64,000 nucleotides of DNA from Favolaschia claudopus (taxonomy: Eukaryota > Basidiomycota > Agaricomycetes > Agaricales > Mycenaceae): the NCBI GenBank assembly GCA_037176885.1, contig JAWWNJ010000046.1:620001-684000 (forward strand), in the 5' to 3' direction. Shown in pieces: positions 1-12,939 of this stretch (position 1 is its first letter; each line of letters starts with the position of its first letter). The notes below the pieces were generated by a model, which did no database searches, was not told the origin of the DNA, and was given only the letters and a program-made list of their open reading frames with translations. Made by a program: the position numbers and the translations under genes.

Positions 1-1850
1 TCAACGGTGAGTGGATGATCTATGTACCTATAGCTCGTTCGCGCTCTCCTACCTGGGCCCTCGTCGTTTCTTGCGCACCGGATTTTGGGGCTTCGGTGAT
101 ATCGGACCGTTGCCCCGAGCGTTCCGATACCCCCAGAATGTTGAACCTCGAGACTACACTGCAGGTTTGGCACTCCAGTCCTCACTCAAATATTATGAAG
201 TACAGAGATAAGTGTACTACATCGCGGGCTCATTGAGTTCCATGAAAAAATAAATCTTCTATGGATCAAATTCCGTCTCTAACCGGTCGAAACATCCGCT
301 AACTGGTCGAAACATTCGCGTTCAGTGAGTTTTGTTCCCCAGACAGGTTTAGAAAAATCCCGTAAAATCATGGGACGTAGAGGCAGCATGTACAAACAAC
401 ATTTGTCAAAACTGTGGCCTTGCTGTGAGTGTGCGTTCGACACTACATCTGAAATATCAGCTGAACAACTTGTTCCTCATATTACAGTGCGGAACCTTGT
501 TACACAAAACCTCAATTTCGGTCCCTTTTGCAAATTTTCATCCGGATCACCACTAGACCCCAGTTCAACCGATATATTCGGACTTCTACGTTACTCCATC
601 CGAGTTCTGAATCACATTTGGTGCATTCAACATCCACCCGGCCCCGGAAATCGCGAAATATAGGGAAAAAGCGATTTTCTCAAACACACTGTACAGCTGT
701 AATTTTTTGACATACTAAGGCCGCAGTGTGGAGGACTTCGAATCCAAATTATGAGATGGGAATACAGAGGCTGAGACGAGATATAAGACAATACTTTCAC
801 TTGTCACACCAGCCAGTTCAGCAGCTGCAGTGCAAATTTCTGCTTAAAACTGCACTGAGGCATCTATTTCAAGCGCGCAACCGCTATGGCACTATCCTGA
901 GTACTTCAGATACATACAGAAATCGTCAAGCCCTGACCTCACACCTTCAGTTGTTTGAGTGAAATCACCTCGAAAAAAATTCAGTTTCCCTGTTTGAGCC
1001 TTCAAACTTATATATACTAGCAGTATAAGCCTAAAAAGCAAGCCAGAATTGTTGAAGCTTTGAGAAACATGCTTGGGAAACACAATGTTCGATGTTTCGA
1101 CCGCTTAAGATGGGCTTGATGGAGGGAAGTAACGCCGTCACATACGTGACACTCTTGCTTCCGACCACCATGTCTGCCGCCGTCGACGCATGCTGACCGT
1201 TCACATGCAGTTCTATCGCTCCACAACAATCAAGGGCTTTCTTCTACTAAGATCTCCGGCCTCTTCCCCGTATCTGGCACTCCCAATCCCGTGTTTCTTC
1301 AGTGCCGGCAACGTCTTTCATCGTCAATTCGTGAAGTCGCGATTTAGAGAACAGTTCTGCTCTTGATCTCGGTTTTGCATGGTGCGTCATGATTATATAC
1401 CGTCTCAATCCCTCTCTGACTTCCTTAACTGTTGATATGAAGGCTACGAGTCGTACATTCAGGGCATTCGGCCCATATTCGTGCCGAAATTGCGCTGGGT
1501 AAGCGTAGCATTAATCGACACAATTGCAAGTCGCAATACTCAGTGGCTACACTCTACCCATCTTAGATGCGCAAGATTGAGCCTTGTCCCCATTTCACCA
1601 GCACCGCCGGCGGTATTCGCGTGATTCTCGTACGGAAAGGGCGACGTCTAGTATGCCTACCCCAGCTTCTTCCGTGTTTCACGCCACTCCGATACGGTGA
1701 TACGCGTGGTCAATTTTGCGCGTATTTATCTAGCTTTTGTAGTGACTTGTGGCACAAATACCCATATTAGCTGCATGGCACTAAGGGCTTTACTCGACTA
1801 TCAATAGGAAGTCAGTACTCCTGTTCATGGTGACTTGAAGGAGGATCAGA
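1..1850. other. Gene-poor stretch, no supported feature
   Basis: Only short open frames occur on either strand, the longest about 112 codons. None has a recognisable motif, a convincing intron pattern or a family signature. Nothing is annotated here. Confidence 0.5.
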
Positions 1851-1901
1851 GTGAGCTCCGAGCTGCTGGTCGTAAACGTTACTGGAGATAATCATAGAGG
1901 C

Positions 1902-3282
1902 CCGCGGCACACGGAGTAACCCAAGGTTTTGGGTATTGCAAGAGTAACAGATGAAGACTGAGTTGAAGTGCAGTCTGGACTTGTAGTGAAGCAAGACGGA
2001 ATGTCGGAGGAAGGCCCGCGGAGTATCCAAACGAAAGGTCTATGAGATACATAGACGCCGCGGACCTGCCGAAGACTTACAGACAAGTTGCCGCACCAAT
2101 GTACCTTGAACATAAGGGTGCCGGACGTTGGATCAACGGCAGGGTGTGGCCCCAGATCTGGAACAGTGATTGCGGACATCCATCATGTCACGGAGAGTAC
2201 TCCGCGGACTCGGCATGTACATCACGGAAGCACTTTCCAGTATGCCGCTGATGAGATAGTTTGACACTGAAGCATAGGAGTGTCTTAGACAGTGATCTGA
2301 TGGTCTGGAAACAGAACTAGAGATCTAGAAAGGCCTAGACGGAGTGGAGCAACCATATGATTTGGAGGATCTACATGGATGCCGGGGAGACACGTCGGAG
2401 CGGAACAGTGATACACATCCGCGGATGACCAAGATAGTGATTCAACCGTGAGATAGTCAGAATAGATGACTTTTCATGGACGGATCGTGACGATTCAGGA
2501 CGGCAGGCGGCCGTAGGACCTACGTATACCCAACCCCAACTCAATTGTTTCTGTATCTTGACTCAGATTTGTTTACATCATGTATTTTCTTGGCATTAGT
2601 ATAAAAGGCCATGTATTTCTTGTCGTTTGTCTAGTTCATCGCGCGCAGGTCATTGACGGCGTTGGTGTACTCAGGCGGAGACGTAGAGGCATTTAAATTG
2701 GAGTTATTTGCTTGCTAGTTTTTGTCTTCATTAGGAACGATTTGTTGAAGTTCAGACAAGTGTGAATTAAGACTTAAGTTTCTAGAAGCGTTCACCCGCG
2801 GAAACTTTGGACTGTGGAGTTTTGTCGTGGCATAGCCAACCCAGTAACCTTCCAAGGACTTGGCCCGCTTGAGCATTGCTCGCCCCCATTTACCAGTGTT
2901 GTGTTTGATTGGTCCACTTAACCCGCGGACTACTCAGAATCAGTTGGAGTGAAAGTGTGCTTAAGAGTGAACTAGTATCTCCCCAAGTTGAAGAGAGTAG
3001 ACGATCTATCCGCGGACGCATCGTGTTCAGACTTGCCTGCACGTAACCCGACGGGGTACGATTAGTGCCTTGGAGCTTGTGCTATATAAAGGAGTGTCAA
3101 ACGTACCTGAGAGCTTGGAAGTTCAGGTCTACAGTCGCAGTGGCACTGTAAGAAGTGTGTGTACGAGGCATTTCTAGCAATTGGCTGGTGTCTACTATAT
3201 TCAATTCGCCCTGACTGTTGGAGTTCCTCCCAGTCTTGTATCCTAAAAACCGATAAACCTTGTTCATTGGAAAAGTCCGCGG
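1902..3282. repeat. Cluster of nine CCGCGG palindromes, possible LTR remnant
   Basis: Nine CCGCGG hexamers, most extended to CCGCGGA, begin at 1902, 2016, 2058, 2202, 2419, 2796, 2923, 3010 and 3277. A random hexamer is expected about once in 4 kb. Two TATA-like blocks lie in the same tract (TATAAAAGG near 2600 and CTATATAAAGG near 3081). There is no long ORF. The pattern fits promoter or LTR DNA of a decayed retroelement with repeated regulator sites, but no TG..CA boundaries or target duplication were found, so the class is inference. Confidence 0.4.
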
Positions 3283-4082
3283 ACGGATTTCCTCTAAACT
3301 ATAGTCAGTAAAGAACTTGTTTTGCGTCAGTTCAGACCAGTAGACGAAGTTGAACTACATCTGGATTTCGGATTGGACCCCACGAACTCAATAGGAAGCA
3401 CTTGGTGTATCTTGTTGAGACATATATAAGTGTTGGAGTGTTGTGTGTGTTGGTTGAGTTGTTTGTGTGTTTTGTAGTGGATTAGTCCATTGCGCACTTT
3501 GCATCTCATATCGATACATTCAAGTGCAGCGTTTCAACGGCCGTTGATCCCAGTCTAAGCCGACATGCGCTACCCTCATCGCCATTCTCGTTCCCGCCAC
3601 CGCGCTCGCCGCTCCGCATGTACCGCTGCGTTTGTTGCTCTATCTCCGCCGCCCCCATGTCTTTTCCTCCCCAACCTGAAGAATGAGGCGGCGGATGTGG
3701 AGCTCGAGGCTGGTGGGGAGTCCACTGCGAGCGAGCTACTGCTGCGCTGGCAACCGAGGGAGAGTACAACGGCAGGCTGCTTCCTAGACCGAGATGAGCG
3801 CAGGCGCTGATCGCAAGATAGATGGAGAGGCGCGCGTGCGCTGATCAAAGCGTTGAGCTTGAGTGCGAATTACGTGCGGTGCGCCAGGACTCGAAGTGCC
3901 AGCAACGGGTGGGATGAGCCCATACTAACTGTACCCGCACGTACCATTAATCCTTCTTATACGGACGAAATTTTGACATAGTAGTCGTTGTTCTTACGCT
4001 ATGGTACACGACAGTAGCTAGCCATGTACTCTATTTTTTGTGGATTTTACGCGATTTTTCCAGCTACCTATCGAGCTCATCG
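3283..4082. other. Gene-free spacer
   Basis: Overlapping short frames on both strands between 3500 and 3850 are GC-rich and compositionally biased, without domains. Nothing else is supported. Confidence 0.4.
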
Positions 4083-4140
4083 TGCTTGACAGCGCCAACA
4101 CCTTATCTACCCGTATATAGATACCCATCAGTACCGTTGA
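4083..4140 (+). repeat. Left inverted repeat, outer segment
   Basis: Positions 4100-4140 match the reverse complement of 8808-8848 base for base. From 4083 to 4099 the match continues with 3-bp indels. The repeat resumes at 5949 after the nested insertion. Confidence 0.8.
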
Positions 4141-5948
4141 AACGGTGCGTGTGGGTGTAGGCGTGAAATATACCGAAATATAAAAATCACAAAATCTAAT
4201 CCAATACGACGTGTGTGTGTGTGTGTTCGGGGTGGCGGGAGTACGTATCGTCCCTCAGAATACTTGTCCAAGCTTCAATCAATCGAGGTCGCTTCGTTTG
4301 AGCGGGACGAACTACTAGATTGTCTAGCGAGAACGTAGCGGGCAAAACGATTCGCAGCGGGAGAAGCGAAGAGTCACTCTTTCTGAGACTTCGAAATGAG
4401 AAATTCTGAGTCTAGCGGGGAGGGTCTCCGTGCCAATAGAAAAGCGTCGCCCGGTAGTGGATCGTCAACCGGGAAGAAGCTTTCTGGATGACAACCGGCG
4501 GGCAGAAGGCGCGGCTCAGCGGGACGGGGTTCTTATTCAACAGGCGCGGCTCTGGCGAGGAGCGGGGCTCTTACGTCGATGGCGCGGACACTAACAGTGG
4601 CCGGGGCACTTACACCACTACGCGGCGGCGAGCTCGAACGGGGGTCTTTGAATACCGCGGAACGGCAGGGCACACGGGGCGTCGACGGCGCGGAATCAAG
4701 CACGAACGGGGGTCTTGGTTATACCGCGGAACTGCAAGAGACGGGGCTTCGTATTTCAGGAGGGCGCGGGCTCAAAGGCTGGCGGGGCTCTCAAAGTTCT
4801 GGCGGCTCGGTATGCCACAAGTCTTTCCGTATCACTCGAGTCTCTCTCAGATATCAAGTCTAGTCTCTTTCAAAGTTCCAATTCAAATTCTAGAGTCCGC
4901 TACAAACTGCCCTTGTCTACGGGTAGGTAATTGACTGAGTAACAAAAGGTACACCGGGGGATTAAATACATGCAGCGGGAGCAGAAACAACCAAATAAAA
5001 TCATGATGAGAGAGTGTCCAAGTTTGATGCCGCGCCCTCTGGGAACCAATGGTATATTCAGGATTGCGAGTCGTGAGTGAAAAGACTGCCTCCCGGAGAA
5101 AGTCCATGCGGGCGGGTGGGTATTGCGCCTTATTGCAGTGCAATGGCATGCTGGTTGCCATGTCCCCGGGAGGGGACACGAAATTCCTCCTTCATAATAT
5201 GGTCTTGCCGCTGGTCGAGTTGAAGTCGAAAAGGCTTCCCGCTGAGTAGTTAGTCAACGGCTCGACAGCGGTCAAGTTCGTCTCGTCTGTCATCTTCAGA
5301 ACACTCTAAGTCCCAGGGGAAATAGGGAGAGCCGGGCCGCGTGAGCGGCTCGCCACTCGCCGTTCGGGTTGTCCGCAATCAGCGGGAAATGCCCCCGGCA
5401 ACTCGCCATGTCCTTCTCATCATGCTGACAGAGCCGTTGGTTGGATAGCCGCTGGCTCCGCGGTGCTCCCGCTGGCAGTCAGTTAAGTCCCGGCTGTCCG
5501 TGATCAGCCGGCATGCTCGGTTAGGGCCTGCCGGTGATCCTGTTCATCGGTAGAGTGGTGACCGTCCTGAGTTCGAAGTTGAACTCAGTATGGTCCCCCG
5601 CTAGATCTTCTTCATGTTGGTCGGCGGGTGAGCACCTAACCTCAGGGAGGGTGGTAGTTCCTCTTAGTCGCCTCCAGCACCTCGAGATAGTAGTTTCCCA
5701 CTAAGTCTCTTGGCCCGGCAGTTTAGAAATAGTCAGCGGCAGAGTCTCGTACCCATGTTTAGGGAAACGTCGCTAAGCCGCTGCTACCCGTTGGTGGCCC
5801 GCCAGCTTGTCGGCTATCCACAGCAATAAGATACTGCCCGCGAGGACGGGCATATCTTCTATTATCCTAACCTCACTTCTCCCACTGATAGGTCTCGAAA
5901 ATCGATAAATTCTAGGCATTTCATGCCTAGCCGCTGGGCGGCCCTATC
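4141..5948. mobile_element. Nested 1.8 kb insertion with 8-bp target duplication ACCGTTGA
   Basis: The uninterrupted copy of this site exists in the right inverted repeat (8808-8815). Here ACCGTTGA is present twice, at 4133-4140 and 5949-5956, on each side of 1,808 bp that is absent from the right repeat. That is a direct footprint of insertion with an 8-bp target site duplication. Eight base pairs is typical of hAT elements, but the ends (AACGGTGCG.. and ..GGCCCTATC) do not form an obvious inverted repeat, so the class is unsettled. A (GT)n microsatellite lies near 4211. No transposase frame was seen. Confidence 0.8.
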
Positions 5949-6205
5949 ACCGTTGATCGACACGTAACGATGATACTGCTGGGTATCAAACTCGGTCAAA
6001 ACCCTCACCCGCCGTTTATACCGACCGTTAGCTCGACCGCTGCAACTTGTATCTCTTCAGCACCAGGCTCGGAAACTGCCGAGCGCATCAATGTCCATCA
6101 ACCCTCGCAACGGGCGATCATTTTCTTTTCGTAACAATCCGCTCCGCTCCCCGCCATCACCGTCGTCGCTGTCGTCACACTTTGATCGCTGTAGTCACAT
6201 CTCAA
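5949..6205 (+). repeat. Left inverted repeat, inner segment
   Basis: This is the reverse complement of 8559-8815, with no length change over about 250 bp. Both arms can be read as the same short peptide frame, a by-product of the repeat and not evidence of a gene. Confidence 0.85.
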
Positions 6206-8558
6206 TAGCATTCGCGAGCAAGATAGAAGTATTGTTTTTCATTGAGTATTTCGAAGAGGTATCCCATCATAGTATGTAGTATAATGTTACAGGTGGGCGC
6301 GAACAGGGATGAAGAAGAACGAGGAGGTAGATCAAAGAAACGCGGAGATGGTAAGTGGGAGGGCTCAAGCGGTGACATCAACACAGCGGAACGGGTGAGA
6401 TTATATAGAGCCGGAGCTCAATATGAGCAGAGGTAAGTCAGGAAGAAACAATGTACACTGCGCACGGGAGAACAATGCACCTTTGTCCACTGAATCGTCT
6501 ATCTTTGAGTGTCGACGTATGGGCAGGTGCTGATGCTTCGGCATGGATGACACAGCACAGCGGAAGAGTTGATGTAGTGCACAGGGGTGTCAGAGTCTTA
6601 TTCTGCTTGAGGCCGTTTCTTGCCGTCGTTGTGGACAGCGGGGGCGCGATAAAGTGAGGGATACCGGGGATGGTGGAGAAGGGAAAACGGTGAGCTGGCA
6701 GTGTGACACCGTGACTCACACCTTCGGCTTCGTTTCCGAGTGGCTCGGATGTACCGGTGCGATCACCGATACTGAACGCCAGCACCCCAATTTGGCAATT
6801 GTGAGATCAAAACACTCGAAATCTCGTCCCTGCCTTCATTGAAGCATTTCACACACTCAAACTCACCTTGACTAAGCTCCATACACATGTATTATTAGTT
6901 CTGAACAAAGGATGAAGGTTTAGCGAATTTATTTAGTGTTCTTGGGTCAATTTGTACTGCTGGATTCAAAATGAGACTTTGGAACTCCCGGTTGTCTATA
7001 CAGCTCTTTTCTTGGCTCTAAAAGGCAATAATTAAACATTACTAGCGAGAGAAGTTAGTACCTCACCAGTATATGCTGTACTTCATTGACTATGAGATGA
7101 AATGTCCAGATGTCTTTCAGGGTTTTGTGGGTTCAAATTGGAACAGATCGTCCCGATTTGTCGAGAAAAGACAATAATATGCGTCTGCATAGGCCTGGGC
7201 TTAAAATAAGACAGCCTCACGGAGTTTCAAAATTCGACACTTTTTGTCATCTTTCACAGTTTGTGGGGTGCGGATAAGGTAGGGTGTTGATTTTCAACCA
7301 AAAAATGTGTTAGAGATGTTGTATGAACAATAAAAGTTGATCCTGACCTGAGTGTCTCCGCTCTGAAGACTGAGGTTTCCAAAACATCCAGTTTCTAGCC
7401 CGGGTTAGTGAAGAGTTTTCAGTGTTCCAGTTTCTCTGAATGAACCACTTCACAATATCGACACTTGGGGTAAGCCTTGAGATGTAATCTTGAAATATGT
7501 TGTTAAGTACCTTCCTTCGAGTCCCTGTGAATATTTATGGACATTTAAAGGGTCTGCAGGTGAAGAAAGAGCGAAAAAAAAGGATAGCCGCCGAGGTTGA
7601 ACAATTAGGCGCCCAACCGGACCGCGACTCCCAGCCAATCGGAAGGGATTCCGATAACGCCGAATGTCGGCCATCCGACAGTTTTAGGTTCGTTTTTTGC
7701 TCGTGTCCTTTAATTTCTGCCTCAAATGACCCAACGGAAGCAAATGTGAGTTTCTCGAGATAACTACATGATAGACAAGATGTGGTATAATGTAAACGAG
7801 GTCGAGATACCGACGTAACAGCCCTTAGACTTGTTCCGGCAAAAATGCATAACTCGAGGTAAAAGAAATGAAACATGGGACAGGAGCTTGATCCCTCACT
7901 GTCCCTGATGTCCTCATGCCAGCTCCTTCATTGCCAAGTTATCAGCAACCGGCATAGCAAGAAAAGGTGGACACGAGGATTGACAACAGTGTTGCATGCC
8001 GTGAAGTAGGAGAGGAGGGAGGGAGACATGGAGTGGCAGGCCAGAAGGAGGAAACAACCTTGAAGGATGGAAGGGGATGGGAATGGAGGGGCAAAGAGGA
8101 CAGCGAGATAGGTAATGAAGACACCAGTATACTCACCTGTATGAATTATAGGTGAAGGGTGAAAAGGTCGACAGCCAAAAAAACGGCGGCCAGCAAAGCG
8201 AAGGGAAGGTGTGCAACAGGTGGACGTCATGCGTAAGACAGCAAGAGCGAGGGGTGATAAGGCGTGTGAGGTGCGGCAACACAGTGTAGAGTGGTACAGT
8301 CTTCCAGCAGTCGTGACCAATGATTGGTGGGGAAAGGTGCCCCAAGGGGAGCATGCGCTGGCACAGAGCGTTGCTGTAGATTTGGTATTAGCGCTGAAGC
8401 GAGCTGACTTGTGCTGGGCTTACAGCATCTGTGGTGGGTGATACACGGGAGCATGCACAGGGAGACGGCGGTGGGGTGCTAGCAATCGTGTTCATGAGAG
8501 ACAAGAGCGGGAGGGCCAGCGAGAGGGTGGATGTGCATCGTCGTCGTGAGAAGAGCTT

Positions 8559-8862
8559 TTGAGATGTGACTACAGCGATCAAAGTGTGACGACAGCGACG
8601 ACGGTGATGGCGGGGAGCGGAGCGGATTGTTACGAAAAGAAAATGATCGCCCGTTGCGAGGGTTGATGGACATTGATGCGCTCGGCAGTTTCCGAGCCTG
8701 GTGCTGAAGAGATACAAGTTGCAGCGGTCGAGCTAACGGTCGGTATAAACGGCGGGTGAGGGTTTTGACCGAGTTTGATACCCAGCAGTATCATCGTTAC
8801 GTGTCGATCAACGGTACTGATGGGTATCTATATACGGGTAGATAAGGTGGCGCCAAGCGATG
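8559..8862 (-). repeat. Right inverted repeat of the TIR element
   Basis: This is the uninterrupted partner of the split left repeat. It preserves the pre-insertion sequence of the nested element's target site and so lets that target be read. Confidence 0.85.
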
Positions 8863-10698
8863 GTCGAGACCGTTGCCCAAATATATGCAAATTTGATCAC
8901 ATTTACGTATCCACTTGTTCGTTGCCTTCGACGGTGACGACGACTGCGAGCTCACTGCTGATGGTAAGCCTGCCCCCTGCCTAAACACTCTATGGTAGTA
9001 TACTAAAAATCACTCTAAACCTCCAATCTGATTCCACCACGCACCATTGCTAATTAGAGCGGGTGGTATATTATCCCCCCATAATAAGGTGCCGGTCCTT
9101 GGTGTATCGAAAACATTTTTCCCTTTTCACATGATACATCAATGTCCTACGGCACCAAGGTCGCTGCGGTAGTGGATTCGGGCGGTTTCGGGCATCGAGC
9201 GGTAGCTTAGTCAGCTGTTTGTGCATGTTTTAGCCAGATTCTGCTCTTGCTTCATCCCAGCATTGCGACTCTGCGGGATTCCCTTTCGACGAGCGCCAGA
9301 GGATCCAGACTAGCCCATCGCCACTTTCATCGCCTACCTCGTGCAAGCTAAATTGATCGCCGGCTGGGTCGCGCAAAACTGCGCCCAGCGCCTCCTTTTT
9401 CTAAGCCATGACTCGGATCGAAAGTTGTGCTTTGCCATCTTGACAGCAGTCGATGCGCTCATCCGCTACTCCGGCCATCCCTTTGTGGATTGGGCTCAGG
9501 GAGTGAGTTCCATCTCGGCGCTTCTGCAGAAATTGGAGAAGGGGAATAATCAGAAGATGTATAAATATGTATGTATGGGGCTTGGATGAGAGGTGCGAGG
9601 CGTTGCGTAAGGTTTGTTTGATTGCAACCGGATTTGGTGTCCGTTTTCTGACGATTAGTTCGTTTAGACGATCCGAGACGATCTCTCCCAGAAATTAGTT
9701 ACGCTGCGACATGTCGGGGCGGGGAAAATGTGAATTGTTTTAGTAGTCTGTCCAAGGCGTTCAAAGCATACTTCACGAGCAACATAATGAATATCGACAC
9801 CAACACTCAAAACTCATGGCACATATACTGTGCAAAAATTAAGAATGATTACAACTCGACTGAAAACAGGGTTTTTGCTCGCAACTTACCCTTCCTTACA
9901 ACTTTTTCGTGCAACTTACAACCTTGTGGCTGCAACTTACAACTTTGTCGCGAGGTTGGTTACAACTTCGCTGGCGGACACATCTTCTTGGACGTGGATT
10001 CAACTACCCGACCGTCATCTCATTTGCAAATCAATTGTGGATTTACTTTGGATTTACTGACCTTTATTTCGCTCATGATTGCCGTCGCTGATGGCATGAC
10101 AGACTCGGCAAATGTGGAAATCGAGCTTCATCCAACAATGTGCTTTCAAATAATGCCGAGAACCTAACCCAGACGAGGTGAGGGGAAGTTTTGGAAATCA
10201 TCTTCTCGAAAGACGAAGTACATTCATTTACTTCGGGTTTCAGAGTTGATGAATACGCGCATCATGATCTTTGTGCAGGGTGACGGGTCCTTGGCCACCT
10301 TTTCTTTACAGATACCCTTGAATATCATCCCAAGTAGCAGTGCAAGTAGATCTGTACTTGCCCGAATGTCTGCGTGCGCTCCCCCAGACCATCAAACTCC
10401 CCAAAAATTATGTTGAACAAGCCGACATGGAAGTCAGATCAAAAGTAGATGGCCGATCATTTTACCTGCTTGATGCCAAGCCTTCGGTGAGATGCGACCA
10501 ACTTGGAGATGTAAGCAAGATGCAACCGTAATAGCAGATGTAACCAACCTCAAAGATGCAGGCAGATAAAGTTGCCACCAAAGATGTAAGTTGTTTTCCA
10601 GAACCCTGTAGCCGGTGTTGAATTTTTGCACAGTATATCGCCCATAAAAACCAAAAGAAAGCAAAGCAGGAAGTTCCTAATGCTAAAGAGCAATTTGT
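8863..10698. other. Gene-poor stretch
   Basis: Open frames at 9341-9589 and 9730-10167 on the plus strand have no recognisable domain. They may be remnants. No RNA gene was seen. Confidence 0.35.
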
Positions 10699-12939
10699 TC
10701 AGGCTATTTCCACGAACTCAGTGGACCCCTTCTCCTCTTCACCCTGATCTTCGACTCCTTTTGCTGCCATCCCAGCATGTGTCGCCGCAGTGCCAACGAT
10801 CTTTTCTCTAGCATCTTCGCCATCAAAGATCGTCGCAGTTTCTTCAAGGGTATGGTTCTTTGTCTCCACCAAGTCTGCGTACGAGCCCGTCAACAACAAG
10901 CTGCAGATAATATAGAAGCCGCGCACAGAAGTATAAGAATATGCACTCGCATACCAACCACACGCAATACACAACGTAGTATTTCCAGCTCAGGGCAGCT
11001 GTCGAAATTTTGAACGTGTCGTTTGAGAACCGTCGAAGCATAGTATTTGGCGCTCATACCTAGTGCAATTGGATTGACGTATTGGTTGAAGACGAGCGCG
11101 ACTGAGATCGTGATGTTGAAAATATTGAATCCCTTGGCGCGAATATTATAGGGCAAAATCTCCAGAGCATACGTGACGATGAGAGGAGAAAATGCGAGAC
11201 TACAGCCGGTGAGTTTGAAAGAATGGTGCGGTGTAAAAATCTCAACTCACTTGTACGCTGCTGAGTATAGGAAAATAAAGGCAATGACGCCATGAGCGGC
11301 ATTGTTGTCCCCAGTAATGGTGAATCGTGCGAAGCAAACAGTCTGCATCGTGAAACAAACCGTCATAAGACACGCAGAACTGATGAAGAGAACGCGTCGA
11401 CCAAATCGTTCCACGGTAGACGACGCAGTAAGAGCGCAGATTAAACTCCAGATGCTCAAGATACCGTTCAGAAGGAGCTGTGGGACGAAGTGGTCACTTT
11501 AGATTCCCGGGTGGCGGAAAGAGCGGCTACCTGAGTGGTGGGGTTTGTTATGCCGATGTCAGAAAGCACCTTGTTCAGGTAGTATGAAGCGAGGCCATTC
11601 CCGGACCATTGGGAGAAGAATGCGATAGCGATAATGATTCGGGCTCGTTTTAGATTCCCTTTGCTTGATAAGAAGGCTTTCCATCCAACATTGGCAGAAA
11701 CTATAAATTCGTTAGAAAGGACTCCGATTCCTGACACAGAATCCTACCTGTCCGGTCGAAATCCATGGCCGCCTTGATTTCTTCAAATTCGTAGCGCACC
11801 AACGGGTCCATCCTGTACGTGTCGTCGACTCAGAGGCCGATTTTGAACAAGATCGATAGTACTCACTCGTCCCCATCGGCATGATAATATGCCAGTGTTC
11901 TGAGGGCTTGGGCTTCTTTCCCCTTTCTGACGAGATATCTGGGCGATTCCGGGACGAACCAGATAAGGAAAACTTGCACAACAGACGGTGCGGCTTGGAG
12001 AACCGAAGGAATACGCCAGGCCCACGTGCTTTGGATCTTGAACGAACCAAACGTTGACCAAGCAGCACTGAAAACAGGATTGGATTGGTGTCTTGAAAGG
12101 CAACAATACTTACACAATGGATCCCAGGTGCCACAACGAATTGTAAGTGGATGTCAATGGAGCTCTGTATTTGGGGTATGACAGTTCCGCTATGAGCATC
12201 GGGGAAGCGCTCGCTGGGAATCTTTAGCAAAAGTTTGATGAATCAAGCCTTGTTCTCACCAGCAAATGTCAGTCCAAATCCAACGAGGAATCTATCAGAC
12301 TGATTGTTAAACTATTGTTTGTTACATAGTCGGTGAAGGAAGTTACCGTGCGCCGATGAACATTCCGACAGACTGAGCTGCAGTCTGAATAGCCGTAGCA
12401 ATGACCATGAGAAGGGCGCCGATGAAAACTGTCGGCTTGCGGCCGATCCCGTCGCATAAATAAGGAGTAAAAGGATATCCAGCTAAACTTCCGATATTCT
12501 GAAGTTTATCGGAACACAGACACAACAATAGGAAAAAACATACTTGAATCGCACCCAGGAGACCCAATTTGCCTCTGGTCGGAAAATTGAAATAGCTTTC
12601 CCATTGAGGCAGGGATTGTAGGCCGTTCATCATACTGCCATCGTATCCTGAAGCCGTACTGGTCTGGATTTCCCTCAAGGAGCTGCCCCAGTAATGATCC
12701 AGAAGCGACGCACAACTAAGCTGTCGAATAATGAGTAGATCAAAGGGTTCAGGAATGAGGGAACGTACAGCAACACAATCCAGGCGTTCAGAATGATGAG
12801 TCTTGAAAGACTATTATAATTCGATTAAATCGACAGGACGTAGGACCTACCGCCGATTATTATACCAGGTCCGCTGCGGGTCCATAAGTTCTGTATATGC
12901 ATTCGCCCCGTCCGCGTTCTTCACAGCGTTGGGAGCCAT
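10699..12939 (-). CDS. MFS sugar transporter (hexose/lactose permease type)
   Basis: This is a multi-exon gene for a sugar porter of the major facilitator superfamily, expected to move hexoses or disaccharides across the plasma membrane by proton symport. Exons joined on GT..AG introns of about 45-60 nt start with MAPNAVKNADG at 12939. Family signatures in order are GYDGSMMNGLQSL in TM1, DGIGRKPTVF after TM2, VPESPRYLVRKGK after TM6, ERFGRR in the second half, and a hydrophilic tail with VETKNHTLEETATIFDGED. These are the standard sugar-transporter landmarks, and about twelve hydrophobic segments are present. The last intron falls just before VETK. No frame break is needed. Substrate cannot be fixed from sequence alone. 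Confidence 0.88.

Larger units (their letters stand above)
4083..8862. mobile_element. Non-autonomous TIR element (outer element, about 3 kb without its nested insert)
   Basis: Sequence at 8559-8848 is the reverse complement of two left-hand blocks, 4100-4140 and 5949-6205, with equal spacing. This gives inverted terminal repeats of about 290 bp. Similarity continues outward with small indels to about 4083 and 8862. The interior (6206-8558) has no transposase frame, so the element appears non-autonomous (MITE- or MULE-like). The outer target duplication could not be read with confidence, so the superfamily is open. The left repeat is interrupted by a younger insertion (4141-5948). Confidence 0.75.

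Noticed and set aside
6091..6279. Identical short proteins on opposite strands (also at 8479-8673)
   Set aside because: They are the two arms of the inverted repeat of the TIR element, not genes.
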